Below are positions 34,971 to 46,671 of a stretch of DNA of 64,000 nt, piece by piece. The stretch is from positions 129,454-193,453 of the forward strand of contig BDDD01002260.1 in assembly GCA_001972305.1 (NCBI GenBank), read 5' to 3'. The stretch comes from Cephalotus follicularis (taxonomy: Eukaryota; Streptophyta; Magnoliopsida; Oxalidales; Cephalotaceae). Below the pieces are notes generated by a model, which did not search any database, was not told the DNA's origin, and was given only the letters and a program-made list of their open reading frames with translations. Position 1 is the stretch's first letter. Each line of letters opens with the position of its first letter. The translations under genes and the position numbers were made by a program.

Positions 34971-35495
34971 GTCAGATGAAAACGTGTTGGCAGTCTGTCA
35001 TTTAGCAGAAGGGATGGGAGAAGGGACAAGGGCTGGTGACAATGTCGGCTTGTGAGGAGGAAGGCACGAAAATGCCATAAAACCACACTTCCTCCCCTCA
35101 TTCCATCAGCTTTTCAAGAGAGGAAAAGAAATGGAGAGTTTGTGAGTGAGTGGAGTTAACCCAAATTTGCTCCATACTTTGGATCGGAAGCTTGTAGGCT
35201 TGAACCCGCGGGAGAACCGGACCTAGTGAGGTTGCCGAACGAATTCAGAGGCTTGGAATCTTGGATTGGAACTTAAAGAGGTGGATTGCAATTCCTAAAT
35301 TGGAATTCTAAGGTAGGGGTAAATCTCATAATTGTGATTTAAGTTTTGTTATAATGGAAGTTAATGGACGAAATGTATGCTATGGACTGTGTTATGAGCA
35401 TAAATGTGCGTTATTGCTGTTGAATGCTCGCTTTGGATTGGATTGAATTGAGAAAGACATGCATTTTCTGCTGTTTTTGCCTACTAATGTAAATC

Positions 35496-35803
35496 TAGTC
35501 GACTGCCAAGGCGGGCAGCCGACTGGCGAGTAAGAACAGCCGGCTATTCGGTGCGAACAGCCAGCTACTCAATAGGAAACAGCGGACTGGACGTAAGAAC
35601 CAGTCGACTGTTCATACGTTTAATAGAACATATCTGCAGAAGGTTGTGTAGTCGACTGCCATTTGAGGGCAGCCGACTAGGCGAGGTAGACAGCCGACTG
35701 TCAAGAGGAGACAGCCGATTTTTAAGGGAGGCAGCCGATTGTCAGAATTAGGACAGCCGACTGTTGAAGGAAAACAGCCGACAGTCAAGAGACACAGCCG
35801 ACT
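35496..35803 (+). repeat. Palindrome array 2 in C1
   Basis: About 13 units dominated by CAGCCGACTG, with TAGTCGACTGCC and CAGCCGATT variants. ATCTGCAGAAGG lies inside it at about 35632. Confidence 0.9.
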
Positions 35804-36120
35804 AGTTAGGGACTGACCCGTACTTTGAGCATATCTTTGCATTGGATTTTCATATGGAATGGATAGTTGACTGAATATGATTGAATTCTAAAGCGTTTTA
35901 TCATTTTAGAAGTGCATACATGATTTTATACAATCTTTATTTGAAATGAAAACATATATTTTGATAAATGTGTGTTTTCAAGGTATTGAAACAGGGTTTT
36001 AAAGATGAATCACATTTTGAATAAATGTAGTAATTCCAGTATTTTGTAACCTATAAACTACTTGGAAACGGTTTGATTTTGGATTGACCTCAGATTGATT
36101 GATTGATGTTTGTGTTTGGA

Positions 36121-36312
36121 TTGATGCTGCACTAGTTCCGTGACGGAGGTGTCATGAGGGCTACGGGCGGGATTGTGCGCCTAGGGGCCAGGAGTTGGCT
36201 AGGGACACCCACATTGATCGGATTGATGCTGCGCTAGTTTCGTGACGGAGGTGTCATGAGGACTAGGGGCAGGATTGTGCGCCTAGGGGCCAGGAGATGG
36301 CTAGGGACACCC
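36121..36312 (+). repeat. 102-bp tandem duplication in C1
   Basis: Two near-identical units begin TTGATGCTGC at 36121 and 36223 and contain GACGGAGGTGTCATGAGG. A diverged inverted counterpart lies in C2 at about 39590-39770, supporting common ancestry of C1 and C2. Confidence 0.85.
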
Positions 36313-36966
36313 ACAAACACTGTTTGCTTGACCTTTGTGTAACAAACAACAGATTGATTGAATTTATTGGATTGGTCCTCCAGGACATGACTGTTGGATT
36401 GGTGATTGTGGTCACTTGGCATGTATGTGTCTTTGGAATAGATACATATACATACGTATATATGTATTATGGTATATTATGCATTACATCATGAGTGCAT
36501 TCATTTCATGACATTCATTATCACTGACCTTGAATTTCAGTTATGATTTAGGCGAGTGAGGACAGAGGCTAACCCCCTACTATTGTAGATTGATGCAGTG
36601 TTATGGATATCGACCGTGCGCGGCCGAATCAGAGGGGAGATGGAGCTTTATTTGCTTAAAATAAATGTTAAATGATGTATTAAAACATGTTTTATTTTGG
36701 ATTACTGTTTTAATGTATTGATCGACTTTGATCACGCCCCGTTTGTGGGCAATTGACAATGACTTAGTGATGTTAAATGTTGGAATCATGTGGTATGGGA
36801 CACATGATTCGGTTTGTTTATTCAGCTTATTATTAAGTGATTTCACAAATGTTAATGGAATCGAAGTTTTAAATTTTATGGTATTTTGTATAAGCTGGAT
36901 AATATTATGTTGATTGCCTTTACCACTTTAATGTTGTCTTAATGGGGAACGGGGTGTGACATCCCC

Positions 36967-37064
36967 TCTTTGAGGACCCTCCTCCTCCTCTTCCCCTGAC
37001 GGAAGAAGAAGCTCCTCCTCCTCCTCCGCCCATAGTAGACATCCCCTCGGGGGACGAGGTTTAA
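36967..37064 (+). pseudogene. Opposite-strand gene of element A, 3' end
   Basis: Past C1 the same frame continues as an acidic, Pro-rich tail (PPPPL, EEEAPPPPPP, IVDIPSGDEV) to TAA 37062-37064. The in-phase rejoining after C1 confirms that the TCCCC duplication brackets an insertion in an exon. Confidence 0.75.
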
Positions 37065-38295
37065 GATAGATTTTATTTACTTTGCCTTGTAATTTTTCTT
37101 TTTCTTCTTAATAGTGTAATCTTTACAATGATCAGTAAAACGGAGTGTTTTTGTACCTCACTTGTTTATTTTACTTATCTGCTTTAACAACCTATAGCGT
37201 ACTTAGGAAGTATCATACTTTTTTACCCCAGGCTCTGCTTGCTTTGCGCGTTGTGCTTGGGCTCTTCCCGGGCATGCACGGTCCCCTTAGGACAATAAAA
37301 TGCAAATAAAATAACAATCTTCAAACTTGATAACCTAAGCTTTGTAGTCCTCTTAGGACGCCTTGTTTCAAAGGCGCTTAGGCAAAGAGGCTTGGTCTTT
37401 ACGAGTTCTATTGTGTTTGTAGACTAAGCTTCTGGTCTGCCCGGACAAGTTCCTATGGGTTTCCCGAGCAGGATGTCGTCTAGTTCAGCATGTTGTGAGC
37501 CAGGTCATCTGAGCTTGCAGTCCGTGTAGGGACACTTGTATTAAAGTGCTCATTACAGCGAACTTGATCGTTGCGAGTTTCCATGGGTTCCCCTCTCAAG
37601 ACACGACTTTAGGTCTGGTCGAGCAAGTTCCCATAGTGTTGTTGACCAGAGGGTGATCCCTTGGGAGTCTTATTACTTCCTTGGAAGTCTTCACGTGCTC
37701 CTGGGGAGGCTTTGTTGACCACTCCCCTGGGGGGAGTCTTTTTTTTGTGATGCCCTCCGAGGGGTCTTTTTTGTGGTGCCCCCTGAGAGGTCTTTTTGTT
37801 GTGGTGCCCCATGAGGGGTCTATGCCGCTCGGGTCGGTCGAACATAAGCTGAGGTCCGGTGGGGTCCTTGGGTGTTGGTGCCCAGGCCTGCTCGCGGACG
37901 TTAAGGGAAAGTAAGGAGTTTGCCTTAGTTTTGCCCGTTCTCCTGACCTCGGACCAGTCCGGTCCCTGGAGGTGATTTGTTAGGTGGGCCCTGGCGGACC
38001 CCTTGGGTACCTAGCAGGGGTGAGATTTCGTCTCCTTAGCGTTAGTTGAGCCTTTGGGGGACCTCAGGTGGTTCCCCCTACTTGGGGTTATTTGATATGC
38101 CCCATAGGGGGTCTTTTTGGTGCTCCCCTGGTGGGGAGGCTTTGAGGAAGTTGATCGGCGGCTGTTCAGAGGTTTAAGGACATGAACATTGGTCCTTCGG
38201 TCCCTTGCAAACTCGGAACTATAGTCTTGAACACAATTTTTGAAGAAAAATTCAGCTTTATTTCCTCTTTGGATTTTTGTACATTTGACAATTAT
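37065..38295. other. Element A spacer between the two convergent genes
   Basis: No ORF of note. It is homologous to A' 22960-23628 (both share CGGACAAGTTCCTATGGG and GCTTGATCGTTGCGAG-like stretches). It contains the hairpin-T repeats at 37695-38150. It should hold the 3' ends of both the pol transcript and the opposite-strand transcript. Confidence 0.75.
37695..38150. repeat. Hairpin-T repeats of element A with varying stems
   Basis: At least seven short inverted repeats followed by TCTTT: ACTCCCCTGGGGGGAGTC, GCCCCATGAGGGGTC, GCCCCATAGGGGGTC, CTCCCCTGGTGGGGAG and weaker ones. Stems differ in sequence from those of A' (CTCCT/AGGAG) but keep pairing. Confidence 0.75.
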
Positions 38296-40327
38296 TGGTA
38301 GTACTTCCTCAGATGCTCGGCATTCCAAGCTCTGGCAATTTCCCTGCCCCCCAGAGTTTCAAATTTGAATGTTCCTGGCCGGAGCACTCTCTTGATCTTG
38401 TATGGCCCTTCTCAGGCAGGGGCTAGCTTTCCTCTGGTACCGGTTGGGTCTGAAATTGCTGAGTTGCGTAGGACTAGATCTCCTTGCCTAAGTGGTATGG
38501 GGCTCACCCTTTTGTTGTAGTAACGGCTCACCCTTTGTTGGTAAGTTGCGACTCTGATGGCGGCCCTGTCTCTGAGCTCTCCTACTAAATCAATGAGGCA
38601 TATAAGTCCTGCTTCATTGTTCTCCTCCGTGAAGTGCACAACCCTTGGTGACTGGACACCAATCTCCACCGGTATCATAGCCTCCGCTGTGAAGCAAAGA
38701 CCAAATGGGGACTCACCAGTCGTGGTCCGAGGAGTGGTTCTATAAGCCCACAAAACACTTGGTAGCTCCTTTGTCCATCTTCCTTTGCTGTCTTCGAGGC
38801 ACTTCTTCAAGCCTGAGATGATTTCTCTGTTTATCACCTCTGCTTGACCATTACTCTTGGGGTAGGCTACGGAGGCGAGCCTATGCTCTATTCTCCATTT
38901 TTGGCAAAAGTCACGGAAGGCCTGGCAGTCAAACTGTTTTCCATTATCTGAGACTACTGTCCTGGGGACTCCGAATCTGCAGATGATGGACTTCCATACG
39001 AAGTTTTCCGTGTTCTTCTCTGTGATTGTTGTCACACCCCATTATTCCAATTCCAATAGAGACAACATATGTGGTGATATCAGAAATAAGTAAATAATCC
39101 AGCATTCCAATTAACAATTCAAATATATAAGCGGAAGCATTCCAAAAGCCGGATTATAAAATAAAAGTCATCCGCACGCAGCCCATACTACGTGCATAAA
39201 TAGTACCAACAATTATCCTTTTACATAAGGAAAGTAAAACAACAACACGAAGTGTGAACGTTCATTACAAATACAGTATAACATAAATTAAAAACCTTAA
39301 GCAGATAAAAGCTCTCCAATAGGCTTCAATAGCACCTCCCCAAATTGCCTTCACTTAATCTGAAATTGTAGGGGGTTAGCCGTTGTCCTCACTTGGCTAA
39401 GTAGGAATGATGCATGTTAAAGAATATATAAATGCAACATGTATGACATTTTATATTGAAAATAACATAATTAAGTATTCCAATATATAAGCAACCATGC
39501 CAAGTGGCCATAGACAGTACAATACAAGAATACCGCACAAGGGTACAATCAATCAGTACAGTGGTTTGAGTGTCACATGTCGCTAACTCCTAGCACCAAC
39601 TGTGCACCACCTATCTATCACCCCTCACTCCGGAGATGATAGATCAGGCCAATTACTACCGGCATTAGCGGGCAGCTTAACAATCAAGATCTGCATTGCA
39701 GACAATTTGGGTGGATACTCTAGCCAACTCCTGGCACATAGGACCACCTCCGTAGCCAGTGATGTCTCATATCACTCGACTAACGGCAATAGCATAGACA
39801 AACAATTCAATCAATTCAGTAGTAATATTACATAAGTTTTAAAATTTAATATAGAGTTGTTTTATTTTGAAACCTTTAACAATTCAGCAATCGTACATCT
39901 CATAGGAGGAAAACGATATTCAGTACAGTAACAGTACCTCTCATTAGAGGGAAAACAGAAATCATTAAGTTTCATTTGAAATGATAGTTGAAATCATTAG
40001 TTGCGCATATAGCACTTAGTTGGTTTAATACTTTGAAAACAATGGAACAGTAGTGTTTATGAACACTCAACTGGTATATACTAATTGTAACGGTAGCATG
40101 TACAGCAAAAACAGTAAAAGACAGTAGCAATTCCAAGGATTCAATCAGGTCAAGGCATACCATAGTCATTCTTGCACAACTTTTGCAAGGAGTGCATGCG
40201 TTGCTTAATTTCTGGAATGTAATTACATAAGGCCATGATCGACTGTTACAGTCATCCCATATGGAGGCCAGTTAATTACTTTCAATTTAGGGTCTAAACA
40301 GAATCGATATCAAAATTCTTTCCCAGG

Positions 40328-40442
40328 ACAGTCGGTTGTTCTCAAGAACAGTCGACTGTTTGGGTTGAGTAGTCGACTGTTTTCACTTAACAGTCGACTG
40401 GATAGGTTGAGTAGTCGAGTGTCATGAAGAAAAGTCGACTGC
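40328..40442 (-). repeat. Palindrome array in C2 (distal)
   Basis: About six units of CAGTCGACTG or AGTCGACTGTTT type, roughly 1.3 kb from the LTR start. The position is comparable to array 2 of C1. Confidence 0.88.
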
Positions 40443-41487
40443 TTTGCCCAGAAACTGACAGGCAGCAGTAGGGTATGCATGTTCAATATCCAATACTAAA
40501 TCAATCAATACATGTAATCAAACAGAAATTTAACCATACAAGATATGCATATTATATCTTCAAAAACATGTCATTACCCCTACCTTAAACGCTATCCTGA
40601 AATCAATTTGGATTGATTTCTCTCTTTAATGCCCAAGGCTCTTTCACCAACTTAACCTTCTAATCTCAGCAGAATTAATCTATACAATGCATGCTCGAAG
40701 GTTTAGACATTTAATCAGTAAGTTTAACTAATTATCCAGTTACAATTATTATTCTAACAGAAGCTCATCAATAGTTCATTAAGCCTCCATTCTTACATTT
40801 AACAACATCTCTCCATTAATCAACTCCAATTTCAGCAAGTACTAAGTTTGCATGTTACAGAGGGTATGTATAGAGGTTATTAGAATACATATACTTATTG
40901 ACAACCATAACAGCAACTATAATTCAATTTAGAGGCTTATAATCTCAACTCTTCTAGAACCATTTACCAATTCTATCCCAATTCAACTTATTAACTCTTA
41001 ATCAAGTTAACAGAAGATATGGGTATCTAATCCTAGTCTCTATTCCTAGCTATTAACCATAACAACATTAAGGGATTCGGATTAGTGACTTACCAGGAGA
41101 ATCAAAGCTTCGAAGTCTCCTTGAACACTCTAATCCTCAACATGCAAGCTCTAACAATTCTCCAGCAAGCTCTCCTCTATCCTCAGTGTTTTCTAACTCT
41201 CAAAACACTCAGGCAGCTTCTGTTTATAAGGGAAAAGTATTCACAATCCCGTTTTCATACATTAGCTTTGTCATTTAACATTTCCTCCCTTCTCTCTCTC
41301 ACATGCATAACTTCCTCTCACTTTACTTCTTTCAATTCTTATGTTGCAGGTTAGCAGGTCTGCAGAGCACATGCAGGGCACTCCTCCTGCATGTTATGGC
41401 AGCTGTTGTCTCGCATGACACCTGTCCATCATGCACTTCCCTTGGTTATGTCTCACATGCATGCACAGACTCCTGTTCTGTACCGTT

Positions 41488-41568
41488 CTAGTCGACTGTC
41501 TTTAACAGGCAGTCGACTGTCACACCACGCATCAGACAGTCGACTGTTACCCTGTGACAGTCGGCTGT
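41488..41568 (-). repeat. Palindrome array in C2 (proximal)
   Basis: Four units (TAGTCGACTG, CAGTCGACTG twice, CAGTCGGCTG) about 170 bp from the LTR start on the minus strand, matching array 1 of C1 in position. Confidence 0.88.
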
Positions 41569-42218
41569 TTGAGCTGGTTTTAGGGTTACTCAAGTTTGTT
41601 TTACCAATTTGCATTTCAAACCAACCAAAACATTCACAAATCACAATTATTATGATAATTGGACAAATAATCTCAATTAAAATGTATATTTTATTTAAAA
41701 TTAGAGCAATATACATTAATTGAAATTACGGTTTTTACAATTGTGGCCAGGGGTTCCACCTCTACCCACTTGGTAAAATAGTCCACTGCTACAATGAGAA
41801 ATTTTCTCTGGCCTATCGCCATTGGTAGTGGTCCTACAAAGTCCATTCTCCATTGTGCAAAGGGTCAGGGGGTCGTGATAGACGTCAGAGATTGAGAAGG
41901 TCTTCTACTTATATTTGCATTCCTCTGGCATCTGTCACATTTCCTTACCAAATCGATAGCGTCTTGGTGCAAGGTTGGCCAGTAGTAACCCTGCCTTAGT
42001 AGCTTGTGGGACAATGTCCTGCCCCCTGTGTGGTTGCCACAGACCCCTTCGTGGACCTCCCTTAGAGCATAATCGGCCTCTAAGGGAGTCAGGCATCTCA
42101 GTCAAGGGAAAGAAAATGACCTTTTGTAGATAATCCTGTCACGGAGCTAAAATCTGTTCGCTCTGTACACCAGTTTCCTCGCCTCCGCGGGGTCCTCGGG
42201 TAAAATCCCATCCCTTAG

Positions 42219-43205
42219 TCAGTTAATGAGCGGGGTCATCCAGTTCGGCTCCTGTGGTAAGTCAATGTCCATCACATCTACTTCAGAGATGGTGAGCCTG
42301 TCCAAGTAGTCTACCAGCACGATTTGATTCTTCTCTAGCTCTTCCGCAGTGGCTAGTTTTGACAATTGGTCTGCTCGGGCATTTTCTGCTCTAGGTATCT
42401 TCATAACTTTTAGAACTTCGAAGGCTGGATTCAAATTATGGAAGTGTGACAAATATTTCGCCATTGAGTTTTCTCGGGCCTCGTACTCTCCACTGGTCAA
42501 ACCGACCACTAGCTGAGAATCACTGGAGGCTTCTATCATTTGCACCTCCAAATGCTTCGCAATTATCAGCTCGGCTATAGGAGCTTCCCACTCAACTTCG
42601 TTGTTTGTGGATTTGAAACCAAACCTCAGAGCATACTCCAACGTCCACCCATTTGGACTTACTAGTACCACCCGTGCACCACTGCCAGTGATGCAGGAAG
42701 AGCCATCCACAGATAGCCTCCAAATCCCCCTCTCGCTCTCGGAGGGGACCTCCTCCATACACTCTGTAGGTGTATTATCTCTAACAAAGTCGGCTAGGAC
42801 CTGTGATTTGATTGCTGGTCTGGCTTCGAACTTCACATCATACTCGCCTAGTTCTACTGACCACTTGATTAGTCTGCCCGAAGTGTCAGGCTTTGCGAGA
42901 ACATGCTAGAGTGGCTTGTTAGTTAGAACCTTGATTGTATGGGATTGAAAATATGGCCTTAATTTTCTTGCGGTGATCATTAGAGCATATGCGAACTTCT
43001 CCACCTTTGGGTACCTCCCTTCAGCATTATTCAAAACCTTGCTCATGTAGCACACCGGCCTTTGGACTTTCTCCTCCTCCCTGACTAGCATTGCACTCAC
43101 TGCGCCCGGGGTGGCCGCAAGGTACAAATACAAGTCTTCCCCATTTTTAGGTTTTGAGATCAGAGGAGGGGAAGCTAGGTATTCCTTCAACTTTTCGAAG
43201 GCCGC
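42219..43205 (-). pseudogene. Element A double RNase H (retroviral-type and additional type)
   Basis: RNase H removes template RNA during reverse transcription. The first domain, 43190-42906, has LYLYLAATPGAVSAMLV, PKVEKFAYALMITARKL and KVLTNKPL. A stop at 42906-42908 separates it from the second, in the 42836-42219 frame: WRLSVDGSSCITGSGARVVL (Asp), NNEVEWEAPIAELIIAKHL (Glu), EASSDSQLVVG (Asp) and RAENARADQLSKLA (Asp). This second, archaeal-like RNase H is the diagnostic extra domain of the Tat lineage. All four expected acidic residues of the second domain appear present. Stops at 43206-43208 and 42906-42908 make the polyprotein non-functional as it stands. Confidence 0.88.
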
Positions 43206-43830
43206 TTAACATTGATCCAACCAGGAAAACCCCTTGGGATCCCTCAACACCTTAAAGAACATGAGGCATTTCTCTGCTGACTTAGAATCAAACCTGCTCA
43301 GGGCTGCTATCTTCCCACTTAGCTTTTGTACATCCCTGATGGTCTGGGGAGGTCTCATATTCTGAACCGCCGAGATCTTCTCCGGGTTGGCCTCTACTCC
43401 TCTGCTTGAGACCATGAACCCTAGGAACTTCCCCGAGGTGACCCCAAAAGTGCACTTGGAAGGATTGAGTTTCATTTCATATATTCTTAGTACCTCAAAC
43501 GTTTCCTCCAAGTTTTTGATGTGGGGGCTTCTGGCTAGGGTTTTGACGAGCATATCGTCAATGTAGACCTCCATGTTCCTCCCAATCTGGGGCTCGAAGA
43601 TTTTTTTGATCGATCATTGGTAGGTAGCGCCCGCATTCTTCAAACCAAAGGGCATGACCTTGTAACAATACATCCCCCGGTCCTTGATGAAAGCTGTCTT
43701 GTTCTCATCGGGCTCGTACATGGGGATTTGATTATACCCCGAGTAGGCATCCAAGAAGCTTAACATTCTGTAGCCCGAGGTCGCATCCACCAGCTGGTCT
43801 ATCTTTGGGAGAGGGAAGTGATCCTTAGGA

Positions 43831-46252
43831 TGTAGCGCCCCCGACCCGAGTCCGCTTTAAGTTCAAAGCGAGCTCCGAAGATCGGTGCGTTACGTGGGGT
43901 GAAACCTTAATCATCAAATCGTTTAATCATTAAACGATCCATTTCATATCATTTAATCTCAACTTAGATTTAAAATCTAACATCATTACTTAATAACTTC
44001 ACATGATCACATATACTTACATCTTTGAAACATCAATTTCAAAATGTCATATTCTCATTATCATGATCGTTTCTAATACCCTTGCATTTGTACATCACTT
44101 ACATGCAACCTTATACAATGGAAAAACATAAACCTTTTTACATCATAAAACCATCATATACTCACCTTTATCATTAACTTCTCTTACTCTCAAGTATGTT
44201 CAATAACTTTCAACACAGTTTCTAAACATCGTCATCTTATTCGAAAACGTCATAAACTATAACATTCACTTCTATACTTTAACATCTATACATCGTTTAT
44301 CATAACACATTACACAGCGGAAAACATTAACACATGACATTAAAACATAACTTCATAGCATATCCTACTTTCTTTCCTTACTCTTCCTTCGCGAACTTCC
44401 ACTAAAACTCGCAACTTCACGTTCAACGTTTCCTGGAAGATTAATTTGAAAACAAGACATTGAAAGGAGTGAGCTTTTAAGAGCCCAGTAAGAATCATAG
44501 TTATAAAACGTTATCGGAATTCGTTACTTTTGATAATTTATATCAAAACATTTCAACATCATACTTTTCAAAATATCTTTGGAAATCATTTTCTAGTTTT
44601 ATAAAAACCAGAACATTTCTAAAATCATACCTTTTCTGGTATATATAACCAGCATACTTGAAAACAATCAAAACGTTTTCCGTTTATACATTCTTGTGGC
44701 ATATATCTCAGCCAAACTTGAAAACATACTTTCTTTGAAAACCATTGTCTGGTCATAACCAGAACCTTTCATAAAACTTGTGGTTTAAAAACCTTTAATG
44801 AACCCATTTACACCGCTTCACCGGGGCATTGTGCACTTCTCGATTACTATCCTTACATCACATGCATGTCCGTGAGCACGCTCGGCTCCATTAACTTTGA
44901 GCAATCTCGCTCCATTCCCCTTGGATCACAATCCAAGGGCGGTTCATTCATCATATACTTTAAGTGATCAGCTCAAAGCATTCATAAAAATCATTTCATA
45001 ACATTCATAAACTTTTCTCTTCATTTGAGTAATTAACTCAAATGCATTCATAAAACATTTTCATAAATCTTTCTTAATACCTTGAGTGATTAGCCCAAAG
45101 CATTCATAAAACATCGTTGTAAATCTTTTCTAAAACTGGTTTCTCATATAGAAACCTTCATTTCATTTGATTTCACAATCATAAAACATTTCTCATCATT
45201 TTGAGTAATTAACTCAAAAACCTTTAGAAAACAGTTTCGCATACCTTTTGTAAAATAGATATTTCGTATAGAATTAATCACTGTCTCAGAAAACTTAAAA
45301 CATAAAAGTTAAATTAGACATCTCAATGAATCTATAGAGATAAAAATCATAAAATTCCATTGAGAAACGAAGCTGCAATGAATTTTTAAAGTTGCAGTTT
45401 CCTTTTGAAAATAGTACCTGAGCAGTGGAAGAAAACATGGCTTTTCATCAAGAATTTGAATGAATTTCGAGATGAATAAAACATAACAGATAAAGTAGAC
45501 ATCTTGAGGTTTTCAAAACATTAAACCATTCGAAATTTCATCAAGAAATAAGCAAGATATGAATTAAAGTATCTGCTGTATAATTTTGAATCAAAACAGA
45601 GGAAAACTTTGATGAAATGGGTATAGAATCTCCTTACCTCACTTGATCTCCTTCTCTTCTTCTCTCCCACGAAATCTCCCTCTTCAAATCAGCAGAAACA
45701 AGCATTTTGTTCAGCTAAGAAGGCACACATATATAAAGGGAAAGGGAAACTTGGAGGCTAAGCTTGGATGGTGTCATCCATGACTTCACCCATGTGAGCT
45801 TGTCTCCATGTGATGAAACTAAACCAATTCAGCTGATGCCACCTGCCCTATAGTAGCAAAATATCATAATTCATCCATTCCTTGCTTGACACGTGCCCTA
45901 TAAACCATTTAAATCCTCCAAAATGGGGTAAAAACCCATAATGCTGCACCTGACACAGGGCAAAGTGTCGACTCTTTACCTCTAAGCGTCGACCGTCACA
46001 GCCTTTTCCTGCGATTTTCACCTCTATCCCGACTAAAGCGCTGACGTTTTACAACAAAGCGTCGACGCTTTAAGTCTCCTCCAGGTCAATCCTCAACATT
46101 TTATCTCGAAGCGTCAACTTTAACATTTAAAGCGTCGACCGTTACCACCAAAGCGTCAGGTCATACTACGGGTCCCTTAAATTATCTGCCAATATACACA
46201 AAAGCAATCATTTCCATAATTAATATCTTTACTGGAAATTTGGGTCATCACA
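43831..46252 (-). mobile_element. C3: solo LTR, Tekay-like, in element A RT
   Basis: On the plus strand it runs TGTAGCGCCCCCGACCCG ... GGTCATCACA with the perfect duplication TAGGA (43826-43830 and 46253-46257). Read on the minus strand it starts TGTGATGACCCAAATTTCC, a typical start for Tekay-type chromovirus LTRs, and ends GGGGGCGCTACA. 2422 bp, no coding region, PBS or partner LTR. It has one palindrome array 90-290 bp from its start. Confidence 0.87.
45965..46162 (-). repeat. AAGCGTCGACGCTTT array in C3
   Basis: About eight units with flanks of the GC..GC type (AAGCGTCGACGCTTTAAG best) and decayed forms such as GCGTCAACTTT. It is the same flank type as copia LTR E, unlike C1 and C2. Confidence 0.9.
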
Positions 46253-46671
46253 TAGGACAAGCTTTATTGAGGTCTGTAAAGTCAATGCATATCCTCCACT
46301 TGCCATTTGCCTTTTTGACTAGGACTGGGTTCGCCAGCCAGTCTGAGTAATGCACCTCCCTTACGAACCCCGCCTACATGAGCTTGCTCACCTCATCGGC
46401 TATTACTTGTTGACGCTCAGGAGAAAAGTTCCTCTTCTTCTGCCTGGTCGGGGTCCTCGCCGGATCCACACTCAGTTTGTGAACCATTACGCTTGGGCTG
46501 ATCTCGGGGACCTCGTCTGCCTACCAAGCGAACACATCTCTGTTATTTCGGAGAAATATTATTAATTCCCCTTTCTCCACCTCTCCGAGCTGTGAGCCGA
46601 CTTGGAAGACTCTCTCGGAGTTGCCCGCTTCTAGGGGCACTTGGACCACATCTTTAACATGCTGTGGATGC

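Larger units (their letters stand above)
34684..36961 (+). mobile_element. C1: solo LTR, Tekay-like, in element A
   Basis: It starts TGTAACGCCCGGG and ends GGGGTGTGACA, with the perfect duplication TCCCC (34679-34683 and 36962-36966). It has no PBS, coding region or second LTR, so a solo LTR of 2278 bp is the simplest reading. The terminus resembles the chromovirus D LTR end (GGGGTGTTACA). It carries two palindrome arrays (34829-34970 and 35496-35803) and a 102-bp tandem duplication starting at 36121. Confidence 0.88.
39030..41739 (-). mobile_element. C2: solo LTR, Tekay-like, inverted relative to C1
   Basis: It runs TGTCACACCCC ... TTTTTACA on the plus strand with the perfect duplication ATTGT (39025-39029 and 41740-41744). 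Read on the minus strand it starts TGTAAAAACCG, has an ATTAATGTAAT-like stretch as C1 does, and ends GGGGTGTGACA exactly as C1. Length 2710 bp, no coding region. Palindrome arrays are at 40328-40442 and 41488-41568. Confidence 0.88.
38296..42218 (-). pseudogene. Element A integrase, split by C2
   Basis: The 5' part lies at 42218-41740 (linker, then VHEGVCGNHTGG and CDRCQ zinc ligands, then MDFVGPLP of the core). The frame then reaches C2 (39030-41739, duplication ATTGT) and resumes at 39029 with TITEKNTENFVWKS, VVSDNGKQFDC (second Asp), NGQAEVINREIISGL (Glu), to AEHLRKYYQ at about 38296. Several in-frame stops lie in the linker, plus a frameshift near 38412. It is closely similar to A' integrase. 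It cannot function because of C2 and the stops. Confidence 0.88.
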
